Part shown: positions 19,925 through 28,303 of the stretch, in pieces
How positions within the stretch are numbered: the first letter of the stretch is position 1
Layout of the letters: every line of letters begins with the position of its first letter
Origin: Longimicrobium sp.
GTDB taxonomy: Bacteria; Gemmatimonadota; Gemmatimonadetes; Longimicrobiales; Longimicrobiaceae
Reading direction: 5' to 3'
NCBI GenBank assembly: GCA_036389135.1
Contig: DASVQP010000019.1
Location: forward strand, 178,571-242,570
DNA: 64,000 nt
Made by a program: the position numbers and the translations under genes
Notes under the pieces: model-generated
The model's input: the letters and a program-made list of their open reading frames with translations, nothing else
What the model was told of the DNA's origin: nothing
Databases searched by the model: none

Positions 19925-21076
19925 ATGAAGCAGCGCCACCTCCTCACCACGGCATTAGCATTGGCGTTGGCGATGCAAGCAGCGTTCGTCATTGCATACT
20001 ATCGCGCAACGTCGGGCTGCTTCTGCGCAACCACCACCAACCGTCCCTTACCTGGACCTTTCGCAACCCGGACGTTCGAAGTCGGTTCCTCACCGCTGCG
20101 GCAGACGCTCGACGCGATGTCCTCGGACGTACCGTTTCAGATCGAGGGTGCGGTCGCGGCTCTGATCTTTGCGGCAATCAACGTAATTCCCTGGACCTCG
20201 GGTTTCTTCCTTCTGCTCCATGGCGTCGCACTGCCGTTCCGGATTTGCCGCGGCTCCGCGCCTGGAGAGGGAGCGGGGTTCACGGTCGGTGAGCTGCATC
20301 CTGTTCGGCCCTGGTGGATGGGAGGAGCGATGGCCCTGCTTGTAGTAGCGGGTCTCGCCATGGGTGCATGGGCTCGAAGGCGGTGGATCATATCCGCGCC
20401 ACATCGACGGGGTGTGGAGCGTTCTGATGGGGCCGGCGTAACGCAGCCCTGGTGTTCGGCCAGCTCCTGCTACCAGGATTATCTTGTGCTGACCATGTGC
20501 GTCCATCGCCGGATTTGCGTTGGCGTTCTCGCGACGGCCGTCTTCGTCGTAGGCGGGGCTGCATGCGCAGAACAGCGCTCGCCTTCCAGGCGCGAGGAAG
20601 TTCCAGCGGATACAGCGAGGACGACTCCTGAGGCCACCTTTCGCGCCCAGCTCGGCCGCACGTGGGAGCTCACGCGGCTGGGCGATCAGGACATCCCCGT
20701 CTCTCGCAAAACCGGCATAGTACGACCGGGCAGGCATCCGGGTCCCGGCAGCCGGCCGACGCTCCGCTTTACCTCAGAGTCAGCCGCGGACATGACGGGA
20801 GACTCCAGATCGCTGCAGGCAGGGGGATGGAGCTTCTGCAACGGCTATGGGATGGCGTACGTGCTGGGGCCAGGTGACCAGCTTGGCTTCCGCCACTTCC
20901 AGAGCACGCTGGTCGGCTGCGATGGGCCGGATTCGCTCGAAACGCGATACTTCCGTGCGCTCGCCAACACGCGCCGCTTCAAGATGGATGCGGCGACGCT
21001 CACCCTGCTTGCCGGGGACGGTAGCCGCCTCACATTCGTTCCTGCTTCCGATTCGGCCACAAACCTGCCCCGATAG
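19925..21076 (+). CDS. Membrane protein fused in frame to a META-domain lipoprotein
   Basis: The frame from ATG 19925 is 383 residues. Residues 1-160 hold three hydrophobic helices (LLTTALALALAMQAAFVIAYY, VAALIFAAINVIPWTSGFFLLL, AMALLVVAGLAMGAWARR). From residue 191 (ATG at 20495) it restarts like a separate lipoprotein: MCVHRRICVGVLATAVFVVGGAAC with a lipobox, then a META (HslJ-like) domain with GYGMAYVLGPGDQLGFRHFQSTLVGC and LANTRRFKMDAATLTLLAGDGS. Two genes may have merged through loss of the first stop, or translation may start separately at 20495. META proteins are envelope proteins with a stress or protease-related role in some bacteria. Domain calls are better than the boundary. Confidence 0.6.
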   Translation: MKQRHLLTTALALALAMQAAFVIAYYRATSGCFCATTTNRPLPGPFATRTFEVGSSPLRQTLDAMSSDVPFQIEGAVAALIFAAINVIPWTSGFFLLLHGVALPFRICRGSAPGEGAGFTVGELHPVRPWWMGGAMALLVVAGLAMGAWARRRWIISAPHRRGVERSDGAGVTQPWCSASSCYQDYLVLTMCVHRRICVGVLATAVFVVGGAACAEQRSPSRREEVPADTARTTPEATFRAQLGRTWELTRLGDQDIPVSRKTGIVRPGRHPGPGSRPTLRFTSESAADMTGDSRSLQAGGWSFCNGYGMAYVLGPGDQLGFRHFQSTLVGCDGPDSLETRYFRALANTRRFKMDAATLTLLAGDGSRLTFVPASDSATNLPR

Positions 21077-21089
21077 CTCCCGCAGCCCG

Positions 21090-21224
21090 GTTGGGATAAA
21101 GGACCGCCGTGAACTGTTTCTGAAGCTCCATGGCATCGAGGCACCTGCCGACGATCAGCTGGACCGATTGGCCGACCTCGCGGATCGCATTTCAGAATAT
21201 CTGCGGCTCAGCGGGCAGACCTGA
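21090..21224 (+). pseudogene. Possible C-terminal gene remnant
   Basis: A 44-codon frame with no start reads VGIKDRRELFLKLHGIEA... and ends LADRISEYLRLSGQ before a stop at 21224. Its amphipathic, protein-like composition contrasts with the surrounding spacer. It looks like the tail of a lost gene, but no family is recognised. Confidence 0.35.
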
Positions 21225-21365
21225 CGTATTGCGCACTCGCGCGGCTCCGCAGATGTGCGCGATCATCAGCACGGCGCAGCGCGCGCAGGTGACGTGGTGG
21301 CGCGCTTCTCGTAGGCGAGCGCTAGTATCCTTGCTCCCGCTGGCCCTCTAGCCTGCCTGTCCAGC

Positions 21366-21812
21366 ATGCACCTGCGGTACGACCTTCACGAGCACGGGTG
21401 GGCCACTGTCACCCTCCGCAAAGGCAGTACGAATGTATCCTTCCCGGCATCGTACATATCCGACCCGCTGAGGGACCTGGCGCTCCAGACGCTCGCGTTG
21501 TTGAGGAGCGAGCCGGTCGAACGGGTCGTGTTCATGGAGGAGCCGGGCCAGCACGACCTCCGGCTGGAACGGATCGGCCCCGAGGATGTGGATGTCTCGG
21601 TAGAGTGGCACGAGGATCACGATCGCCGCGCTTGCGGACGTGGGAAGGTGGTGTTCCGCGCCCGCACCTCCGTCCGGCGGTTCGCCGAGCAGGTGAGTGC
21701 CGAGCTGGAACGGCTCTGGTCCGAGCACGGAGCCGACGGATACCGGGCGCGGTGGATGTCGGACTTCCCAGAACGTGAGCACCGGAACCTGCACCGCCTG
21801 GTTCAGCCTTGA
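21366..21812 (+). CDS. Conserved hypothetical protein
   Basis: 148 residues, MHLRYDLHEHGWATVTLRKG at the start. Visible features are a beta-rich N-terminal half (ATVTLRKGSTNVSFPASYI), a helix with DLALQTLALLRSEP, the charged strand VVFMEEPGQHDLRLERI, and a helix FAEQVSAELERLWSEHG. It resembles a small uncharacterised family seen in actinobacteria, sometimes near other orphan genes. No catalytic motif and no export signal, so probably cytosolic. It overlaps only the spacer before osmC. Confidence 0.55.
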   Translation: MHLRYDLHEHGWATVTLRKGSTNVSFPASYISDPLRDLALQTLALLRSEPVERVVFMEEPGQHDLRLERIGPEDVDVSVEWHEDHDRRACGRGKVVFRARTSVRRFAEQVSAELERLWSEHGADGYRARWMSDFPEREHRNLHRLVQP

Positions 21813-21859
21813 GCACGCGCTCGTGCAGGGTTGCACGCCCTCACTCCACACGCAATCGT

Positions 21860-22306
21860 ATGGCTTCCTTCGCTCGTTCAGCGGTACTGGAGTGGACTGG
21901 TGACGTGGCGCGGGGGACCGGTCGAATCGCCGCTGGCTCCGGCACGTTCGAGGCCGGGGCGACGTTTCCGCGCATCGCCGGCGAGCCCGCGGGCGCGACG
22001 ACGCCGGAGGAGCTGCTCGCCGCCGCGCACGCGACCTGCTTCGGGATCGGGCTGCGTTCCGTGCTCGCCCGGCGCGGCGGAACGGCGACAAGGGTGCGGG
22101 TGACGGCGACCGTCACGGCCGAGAAGGGCGGCGGCCGTATCCGGGTGGACGCCTCGCACCTGGAAGGCGTGGTGGAAGGGCTGGCCGGGGTAGAGCCGGC
22201 CGCACTGGACGAGATCGCGCGCGCGGCTGAGGAGGCGTGTACGATCTCGACCGTGATCCGCCCGACGGTCCAGGTTACCGTCCGCGTGCGGTCGGCATCC
22301 GCGTGA
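21860..22306 (+). CDS. OsmC/Ohr family thiol peroxidase
   Basis: 148 residues from ATG 21860 (MASFARSAVLEWTGDVARGTG). Family hallmarks are TTPEELLAAAHATCFGIGL, carrying the first catalytic cysteine, and EEACTISTVIRP, carrying the second near residue 130. OsmC proteins reduce organic hydroperoxides with a Cys-Cys pair using lipoyl or other thiol donors in the cytoplasm. The length and fold pattern are normal. It is a single gene in the accessory stretch, with no clear ribosome site upstream; an in-frame extension to 21809 exists but is not conserved-looking. Confidence 0.85.
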   Translation: MASFARSAVLEWTGDVARGTGRIAAGSGTFEAGATFPRIAGEPAGATTPEELLAAAHATCFGIGLRSVLARRGGTATRVRVTATVTAEKGGGRIRVDASHLEGVVEGLAGVEPAALDEIARAAEEACTISTVIRPTVQVTVRVRSASA

Positions 22307-22411
22307 CGACTGGCTGCAGCCGGCGCGCTGGACGCGCGGCGACGGTCAGGTCGGGCTATCGCCCCTTCGCGTTCCAGCTTCGTGTATTTCTGCTACTCAC
22401 GGGGTAGACAA

Positions 22412-22783
22412 ATGGAAAACGAGCAACGCGCAAAGCAGGTGAGCTTCGTCACCCTGGAGGACGGCGGCGACCTCATCGTTTCGTTCGCCATCTCTGCCGG
22501 GCAGCACGAAGTCCACAGTTTGACTCTGCTCCGCACTCCGAAGTACGAAGTCTTGCTGCCACCGTACGAACGCGGGGTGAGCGTTTCCTACGACGGGTTT
22601 CCGCCGTGCGACGACGCCTTCCTGGAACGAATCCGGTTTGTCCCTCCGTGTGTAGAGGTATACGCGACGGGTGCGAGCTATACGCTCGATGTGTCTGCCG
22701 TGGAGGAAGACGAGATCAAGCTCGCTCGCCGGATTCTGCAACGCATGAACTTCGACAGGCAATTTCTGCTCGAATTTAAATGA
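22412..22783 (+). CDS. Small hypothetical protein
   Basis: 123 residues from MENEQRAKQVSFVTLEDGG. It alternates beta-like segments (DLIVSFAISAGQHEVHSLTLLR, EVLLPPYERGVSVSY) with a C-terminal helix (EIKLARRILQRMNFDRQFLLEF). No signal peptide, no motif I recognise. A start 10 codons earlier is possible, but the sequence ahead of 22412 is cysteine-rich and unlikely to be translated. Neighbours are unrelated. Confidence 0.5.
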   Translation: MENEQRAKQVSFVTLEDGGDLIVSFAISAGQHEVHSLTLLRTPKYEVLLPPYERGVSVSYDGFPPCDDAFLERIRFVPPCVEVYATGASYTLDVSAVEEDEIKLARRILQRMNFDRQFLLEFK

Positions 22784-22992
22784 GAGGCGGTTCGCGCGTC
22801 GTGCGGGCGGTGCCACGCTCTGGTGTGTTTGGCTGCTGCGCATGCGCGCTGCCACGTGGCATCCAGCGACGCACGCTGCATAACGCCGCGTCAGGTTCGC
22901 CTGGATAGCGCTCGCCGCAGGCGCACGATGGGCTGGCACCAGCCTCATGCGCGATATCCGTCATCTCCCGCTCGCGTCTTCCCGCGCCACAC

Positions 22993-23681
22993 ATGATGAT
23001 TCAGTACGAGGACCTGCTTAACCGCCTTCGGACCTCCGTGTCCGATGACGTCTCGGCAGGCGAGCCCGTGAGCGCCGACGAGATCGCCGAAGCGGAGCAC
23101 CGCCTGCAGGTGAGCTTCCCGCGCAGCTACCGGCGTTTTCTCGAGGTGCTGGGAGCGCTCGACGTGCCGCCAGTCGAGGTATTCGGAGCCGGCGCCGCGG
23201 GAGTGTTTCCCGTGGTCGAGGAGTCGGTGCGGTGGCGCGACGAGGGAGTGGTTCCCGCTACAGCCGTGGTCATCGAGATCGACGGAGTGGAAGGAGATCC
23301 CGTCGGGTTCGTTCCGTCCGCGGACGGCGCCGAGCCCGCGATCGTGCGCTGGGAAGCGGTCGCGCTACGCCGATCGCCACGGATTTCGGTGACTACCTGT
23401 CGAATCTGGTGGGCGATCTGCTGCCGCAAGAAAGGGATGCTTCCGCCGGACGAATCTTCGATCCGCCCTGGGGCCAGCGCCGCGCCGGCGGCTCGTTGGA
23501 GGCGGATCGCAAGGAGGTGAAGGTGGCCTACACCCTGGTACAGCGGATCAAGTACGACGGCGTCTCACTCGCCCAGCTCGTCCGGGAGCTGAACTCCCGG
23601 CGCATACCGGCCCGCGGCCTGCCTGAATGGACGGTCGAGGCTGCCCGGGAGGCTTACGAGTCGTGGAAGGATCGCTACTGA
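22993..23681 (+). pseudogene. SMI1/KNR4-family gene with a one-base frameshift
   Basis: The frame from 22993 gives MMIQYEDLLNRL, then the SMI1/KNR4 signature (EIAEAEHRLQVSFPRSYRRFLEVLGAL) and EPAIVRWE. Here, near 23355-23362, the homology leaves this frame and continues in the frame that ends at 23681: ATPIATDFGDYLSNLVGDLL, the usual SMI1 C-terminus, followed by an extra tail, YDGVSLAQLVRELNSRRIPA, and a stop after ESWKDRY. One missing base explains the switch. SMI1/KNR4 proteins are often immunity proteins for contact-dependent toxins. It could be a true decayed gene or an assembly error. Confidence 0.65.
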
Positions 23682-23721
23682 GCATAGGCATCCAGAGCGG
23701 CTACACCCTGGACCTGGGCAG

Positions 23722-24045
23722 ATGACGGAATTGAGGCGGGCGACCATCATCGCGGCCGTGGACGTTGAGGATGAGGTGGCCGCGGCAGAAGCGTGGTTCT
23801 CGCGCTGGCGCGCGCGGCTGACCTACTGTTCTGAGAACAAGGGCTGTGGCTGCTGTATCGAGATGTGGGACGTGGAAGGGCCGGCAGAAGCAATTGCTGA
23901 AATCCCGTCCCTCATCTCCGGGATGAGCGAGTGGAGTGAGCCCGCGCTCGTTGAGTTGCGGGCGCCAGAGCGCACCGAACGACCGCCACGGCGTGGTCAA
24001 AGGCGGCGGCAGAAGTACAAGTATCCACCACCAACGGGAGAGTAA
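23722..24045 (+). CDS. Small conserved hypothetical protein with CGCC motif
   Basis: 107 residues. The N-terminal 75 are compact: MTELRRATIIAAVDVEDEVAA, WFSRWRARLTYCSENKG, then CGCCIEMWDVEGPAEAIAEIP. The CGCC cluster could bind metal or form a disulfide. The C-terminal 30 residues are basic and disordered (RRGQRRRQKYKYPP). I recall similar WDVEGP proteins among orphan genes of soil bacteria but cannot name a family. No signal peptide. Confidence 0.5.
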   Translation: MTELRRATIIAAVDVEDEVAAAEAWFSRWRARLTYCSENKGCGCCIEMWDVEGPAEAIAEIPSLISGMSEWSEPALVELRAPERTERPPRRGQRRRQKYKYPPPTGE

Positions 24046-24144
24046 GCACGCAACGGCGCACGAGCAGAGCCACTGGTTGGAGCCAGGCTTCGACGGCTCA
24101 GTCCCGCGCCACGGAGTTCGCGCGGTGCTTCCCTACTTTCCCGC

Positions 24145-24498
24145 CTATGGTTTCCGCAGGATCTTCTCCATTGCTTTGCCCTTTGCCAGTTCATCGATCA
24201 GCTTGTCCAGATAGCGGATTTCTCTCATGATGGGTTCTTCGACAGCCTCCACCCGGACGCCGCAGACCACGCCCTTTATCAAGGCGCGCGACGGATTCAG
24301 TCGAGACGCTTCCGCGAAGAAGGTCTCGAAGTCCGTTCGCTGTTCGAGCCGGGCCTCCAGCTCGTCCTGGCGGTATCCTGTCAGCCAGCGGATGATTTCA
24401 TCGACTTCCGCTTTCGTACGCCCTTTTTTCTCCGCCTTTGCGATATAATGGGGATAGACGCTCGCGAAACTCGTAGTGTAGATGCGATGCCTGGTCAT
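24145..24498 (-). CDS. DUF2200 family protein
   Basis: 117 residues from ATG 24498 ([20 protein letters not shown]). The whole chain follows the DUF2200 pattern: [56 protein letters not shown] and [24 protein letters not shown] lies ahead of the start; the in-frame upstream extension is spacer. The family has no experimentally known function but is highly conserved across distant bacteria, suggesting horizontal spread. It is the only minus-strand gene in this accessory stretch. Confidence 0.9.
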   Translation of the reverse strand: MTRHRIYTTSFASVYPHYIAKAEKKGRTKAEVDEIIRWLTGYRQDELEARLEQRTDFETFFAEASRLNPSRALIKGVVCGVRVEAVEEPIMREIRYLDKLIDELAKGKAMEKILRKP

Positions 24499-24693
24499 GA
24501 CACACCCTTGCAGGCCATTGTAGCGGGTGAGATGAGAAGTCCAACGACTCCTGCATGTAGGGTGTAGCGAAGGCTCACGCATTCGCAACCCCGCTTTCGG
24601 AACGGGTCCGGCGCACTGCGACTGCCACCAGCCCTGGAATCGATCCCGCCGCTCACCCCGCGCCTTCCCTTTGTCACGCAACCAACTCGTCCC

Positions 24694-25083
24694 ATGGCTC
24701 AGTTCCGATACGATCCCGACCGGTCGCTAGACCCGGAGTGGTGGCTCGCGCTGGACGAGCACGAGCGCATTCGTCTGGTCGAAGAGTACCACCGCAAGGC
24801 GCGTGTTCGCCTGCCGAATGCAACCGCCCATGCGGTTTTCCACGTGATCGTCGAGAACCAGGTTGCGCTCGGGTCCGAGATTCCCGTGGCGGCTACTCTC
24901 GCCCGGCTCATGAAAATGGGACTCGACCGGCACGATGCGCTTCACGCGATCAGTTCGGTGCTCGCGGCGCATATGCATCAGCTCTTCCAGGATGAACCTT
25001 CTTTGCCGGAGGATCCGAACGTCGCGTACTTCGCGGCGCTGGCCAAGTTGACTCCTCGGTCCTGGAGGGCACAGTTCGGCTGA
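24694..25083 (+). CDS. Conserved hypothetical, DUF1841-like
   Basis: 129 residues: [22 protein letters not shown], then helices [58 protein letters not shown] and a C-terminal [16 protein letters not shown]. The combination of a VIVENQ helix and a [11 protein letters not shown] helix resembles DUF1841-type proteins of unknown role. It is soluble and all-helical. Divergent from the DUF2200 gene across a 195-nt spacer. Confidence 0.55.
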   Translation: MAQFRYDPDRSLDPEWWLALDEHERIRLVEEYHRKARVRLPNATAHAVFHVIVENQVALGSEIPVAATLARLMKMGLDRHDALHAISSVLAAHMHQLFQDEPSLPEDPNVAYFAALAKLTPRSWRAQFG

Positions 25084-25142
25084 GGTTGCAAACCCCCGCG
25101 CGTGGCGCCTGCACACGCCGCCGAAGCATGGACGAAGTCAAA

Positions 25143-25170
25143 CGGCGGCCCGGAGTGATCCGGGCCGCCG
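25143..25170. terminator. Bidirectional terminator between convergent genes
   Basis: Perfect 12-bp stem (25143-25154 with 25159-25170) around a GTGA tetraloop, between genes ending at 25083 (+) and 25201 (-). TCTT follows on the plus strand and TTTG on the minus strand. Confidence 0.8.
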
Positions 25171-25200
25171 TCTTCGGAGATTGATGAACCGCTTCCCGGG

Positions 25201-26364
25201 TCACCTCGTCGAGCGCGCGTCTTCCTCCGCGGCCGGGCGCTCAGACAGCCACACCGGATACCAGTTGGGACCGCGCGCGTGGGTGACGCGGGTGGGGCGG
25301 GTGCCGTCGGCGCGGGCGACGTAGACCTGGGCGGTGTCGCCGCGGGTGAGGGTGAACGCGAGGTAGCGGCCGTCGGGTGACCAGGTGGGATCGTCCAGCG
25401 AGCCCAGGCCGCGGGCGCGTACCTCGCCGCGGAAGCCGTTGGTGACGTCGCGGATCAGGATGCGCGACGGCTCGTTGCGCGTTCGGCGCACCCACGCGAT
25501 CCCGAAGCCGCGCGGCGCCCACGCGGGGACGTCTTCCATCACGTGCGGGTCCACAGGCTCTTCGGAGAGGCGGCGTGGCTCGCGGCCGTCCGGGTAGCTC
25601 AGGTACACGCGGTCGCTGCCGTCGCGGTCGCTCAGGAAGGCGAGCAGCCCGCCGTCCGACGACCAGCGCACCGCCCACTCGTCGCGCGGGGTGCGGGTGA
25701 TGCGCTCCTGCGCGCTTCCGTCGGGGCGCATGCGGTAGAGCTCCGACACGCTGTCGCGGCTGGAGCCGAAGACCACCCAGTCGCCACGCGGCGAGACGAC
25801 CGGCCGGAAGTTGCCCTCCGGATCGTTCGTGAGCGGACGCACCCGCCCCGTGGCCCGGTCCAGGCGGTAGATGTCACGGTAGCCGTCGCGCGTGTTGCTC
25901 TCGTAGACCAGCCACTCGCCGCCCGGCCCCCAGCTCGGATTGCGCATCAGCGCGCCACGCGGGCCCAGCGGGCGAAGCGGACCGCTGCCGCCCGGCGCCA
26001 CCCAGAAGCGCTCCACGCGGGTCGGTCCATCCCCCTCCAGCGAGATCACCAGGAGCTCTGAGCCGTCCGGGCGGACGGGGCCGGGGAAGTCCTGCTCCGC
26101 GCGCTGGGTCAGGCGCCGCTCGCCGCCGCCCGTGGGGCGCACGGAATACAGCTCCTTGTTCCCGTCGCGCTCGGCGATGAAGGCGATGCGCCCCGCGATG
26201 GAGTCGCGCTCGGCCAGCGAGAGCGTGTCCCCTGGATCGGCGGGGAGCAGGGCGGCGGGCGGCGGCGCGGCGGGCTGGCCGGGTACGGCCCCGGCGTCGG
26301 CACCGCATCCCGCGGCGCCCAGCACCAGGGCGCAGAACGCGAGGGGTCGGGAGAGGTTGGGCAT
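25201..26364 (-). CDS. TolB-like beta-propeller lipoprotein
   Basis: 387 residues. The signal ends in a lipobox (VLGAAGC). The mature protein is a six-bladed PD40-type propeller; blades carry GRIAFIAERDGNKELYSVRP, WLVYESNTRDGYRDIYRLD, WVVFGSSRDSVSELYRMRPDG, LLAFLSDRDGSDRVYLSYPDG and WSPDGRYLAFTLTRGD. These are the repeats of TolB and DPP-like propellers, but there is no hydrolase domain or TolB N-terminal domain, so a binding role at the envelope is most likely. It lies downstream of the amidase gene on the same strand, separated by a terminator. Confidence 0.8.
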   Translation of the reverse strand: MPNLSRPLAFCALVLGAAGCGADAGAVPGQPAAPPPAALLPADPGDTLSLAERDSIAGRIAFIAERDGNKELYSVRPTGGGERRLTQRAEQDFPGPVRPDGSELLVISLEGDGPTRVERFWVAPGGSGPLRPLGPRGALMRNPSWGPGGEWLVYESNTRDGYRDIYRLDRATGRVRPLTNDPEGNFRPVVSPRGDWVVFGSSRDSVSELYRMRPDGSAQERITRTPRDEWAVRWSSDGGLLAFLSDRDGSDRVYLSYPDGREPRRLSEEPVDPHVMEDVPAWAPRGFGIAWVRRTRNEPSRILIRDVTNGFRGEVRARGLGSLDDPTWSPDGRYLAFTLTRGDTAQVYVARADGTRPTRVTHARGPNWYPVWLSERPAAEEDARSTR

Positions 26365-26445
26365 TCGGCGTTCGTGAGAGGACTTCGCGGGACCCCCGGC
26401 ACGTCGAGGAGAGGGTCGTCCCGCGTTGTGTATCGATGGAACTGC

Positions 26446-26476
26446 GCGGCCGGCCCGGACAGCCCGGGCCGGCCGC
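26446..26476 (-). terminator. Hairpin terminator after the amidase gene
   Basis: Perfect 13-bp GC stem (26446-26458 with 26464-26476), 5-nt loop, beginning 13 nt past the amidase stop on the minus strand. No U tract, so termination strength is uncertain. Confidence 0.6.
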
Positions 26477-26488
26477 TCGTCTGCCTTG

Positions 26489-28039
26489 CTACTCGACCTT
26501 CACCGCGTCCGCGATCACCACGTACCCCTCGGTGGTCCAGCGGGAAAGCGAGACCCGGTTCCAGCCGGCCGAGAAGGAGTAGCTGCCCAGCGACTGCCAG
26601 GCGCCGCCGCCCGCCTGCTGGTTCGCCGAGCGCCGCCCGACTTCCGTGCCGCTGGCGTTGTACATGATGAACGGCGCGCTCGCCGAGCGGTTGGTGCCCG
26701 AGGTCCACCACGCGGACACGGCCTTGGTGGCCGCCGCCGGCAGGTAGAACTCGAAGTTCGCCGCATCGCTGATCGCGGCGGTGCTCGCGTAGTAGTAGCC
26801 CGAGCCGTAGTAGCCGGCCGTACCCGCGGACGAGATCCAGTTGGACGATGCCGAGAAGCGGGCCGTGGTGCCGCTCGTGCCGGCGTGGCTGTCCACGACG
26901 ATGGCCGTGCCGCCCGTGGAGCCGCTCACGCACGTGTTGATCTTGCTCATGTAGTCCGCCCAGGGGAAGCCCTGGCCGGGGTCGTGCGCGCGGTTCACCG
27001 GGTCCGGCTGGTAGTGGCCGATGATGTGGTCGCGGTCACGGATGATGCCGCGGCTCTTGACGACGTCGCAGGTCAGCTTGACCGAGGTGTTGTACTGCAC
27101 CGCCGGCCACGGGCCGTAGCCGTTGCTGCCGTACGAGAAGCCGCCGTGCTCGATGCCCACCGAACGCGGGTTGGTGGGGTAGCCCTGCCAGTACTTGCCC
27201 ACGTGCCAGGCGGTGTTGTCCTCGTCCACCAGCTGGCGCACCTCGGTCACGCCGCCGCCGATGTCCGTCTGGCCCACCACGTAGTGCGCGGACACGCCGG
27301 ACGACGGGTTCGTCAACCAGCTCCAGCAGCCGCTGTAGTTGCCGGCGCAGGTGTGGATCACCACCAGCGCGAGCGAGTAGGAGCGGCCCGCCGTGTAGTT
27401 GGGCGACGCGCTCCAGATGGCCGGGCCGTACTCGGTGGTGAGGCGCGGGCCGCCGATCGGCGGGGCCAGCGCGGCGCGCACGCCGGGGCGCGCGGCCAGG
27501 GTGGCGTGCGGCACGTCGGTCACGCCCTCGCGCAGGGCGCGGAAGACGCCGCTGTGCACGTACTCCGCCTGGGCCTCGTTGTTCGAGATGCCGCTGAAGC
27601 TCGCCACCGCCGGCGCCCAGGCGCCCAGGTCGGAGCCGGCCACGCGCAGCGCCTCGCCTTCGGCGCGCAGCAGCGCCGCGCCGGCGCGGATGCTGGACTC
27701 CACGTCCGTCTGCGCCGCCTCCAGGGTCACCCCGGCGAGCTGGGCGCCGCGCTCCAGCCGCTCGCCGCGAAGCGCGAAGATGCCGTACGCGGCCGGCATC
27801 CCCTCCAGGTCGCTGTGCTCGCCGCGGGCGAACTGCCAGCCGGTCTCGGTGAAGGCGACCGCCTTGAGCAGCTCCACCGGGACCGTGAACTCGCTCGCGG
27901 CGCGCGCGAACATGGGGTCGAGCCGGCCGGCGGTGGCCTCCGCCGGCTGCTCGGTCCTGGCCGAGCGGGTTGGGGCATCGCAGGCGGCCAGTGCCGCTGC
28001 GGCGCTGAGGACGACTGCCAGGGTACGCACGTTTCGCAT
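26489..28039 (-). CDS. N-acetylmuramoyl-L-alanine amidase with lysozyme-like and golvesin-like domains
   Basis: 516 residues from ATG 28039, lipoprotein signal with lipobox ALAAC (C20). Residues 40-170 resemble a transglycosylase-like fold (FTVPVELLKAVAFTETGWQF, candidate E65). Residues 220-370 are an Amidase_2/PGRP domain with zinc ligands in LVVIHTC, a substrate-site block SVGIEHGG, and HYQPDPVNRAHDPG near the end. Residues 378-516 match a golvesin-type binding domain (TAIVVDSHAGTSG, AGYYGSGYYYAS, WNRVSLSRW). The protein should cleave the MurNAc-L-Ala bond of peptidoglycan outside the cytoplasm. The three-domain order is unusual. An upstream in-frame start at 28075 is possible but would break the signal peptide. 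Confidence 0.87.
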   Translation of the reverse strand: MRNVRTLAVVLSAAAALAACDAPTRSARTEQPAEATAGRLDPMFARAASEFTVPVELLKAVAFTETGWQFARGEHSDLEGMPAAYGIFALRGERLERGAQLAGVTLEAAQTDVESSIRAGAALLRAEGEALRVAGSDLGAWAPAVASFSGISNNEAQAEYVHSGVFRALREGVTDVPHATLAARPGVRAALAPPIGGPRLTTEYGPAIWSASPNYTAGRSYSLALVVIHTCAGNYSGCWSWLTNPSSGVSAHYVVGQTDIGGGVTEVRQLVDEDNTAWHVGKYWQGYPTNPRSVGIEHGGFSYGSNGYGPWPAVQYNTSVKLTCDVVKSRGIIRDRDHIIGHYQPDPVNRAHDPGQGFPWADYMSKINTCVSGSTGGTAIVVDSHAGTSGTTARFSASSNWISSAGTAGYYGSGYYYASTAAISDAANFEFYLPAAATKAVSAWWTSGTNRSASAPFIMYNASGTEVGRRSANQQAGGGAWQSLGSYSFSAGWNRVSLSRWTTEGYVVIADAVKVE

Positions 28040-28303
28040 GGGCTCCGTACGGGTGACGGGTTCCCCCGGGGGCACGGCTGTGTTGGGGTGGTGCCCTCAC
28101 GTGCACACGGGAGGCCCGCAAACGGCTGGCGTCCGCGGGTTCGTCAACCGCCTGCATCGCATCTGGTTGCGCCGTATGCGGACGAACCGCACGCGCCGCG
28201 GCCCCTGCACCGGTTTGGAAGCTCTTGCACCAGATTGGTCCATCCAGCGCACGGCGGGAGCCCGCCGCCGCGTACGGAGTCCGGAGGTTTGCCGAGCCGG
28301 GAG

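Noticed and set aside
16539..25142. Chromosomal integron cassette array
   Set aside because: Gene style fits, and the end of the 17093-17596 gene contains an imperfect inverted repeat beginning AACCAGTCGTTG, but I found no matching GTTRRRY/RYYYAAC ends and no repeated site between genes; no integrase is in the window.
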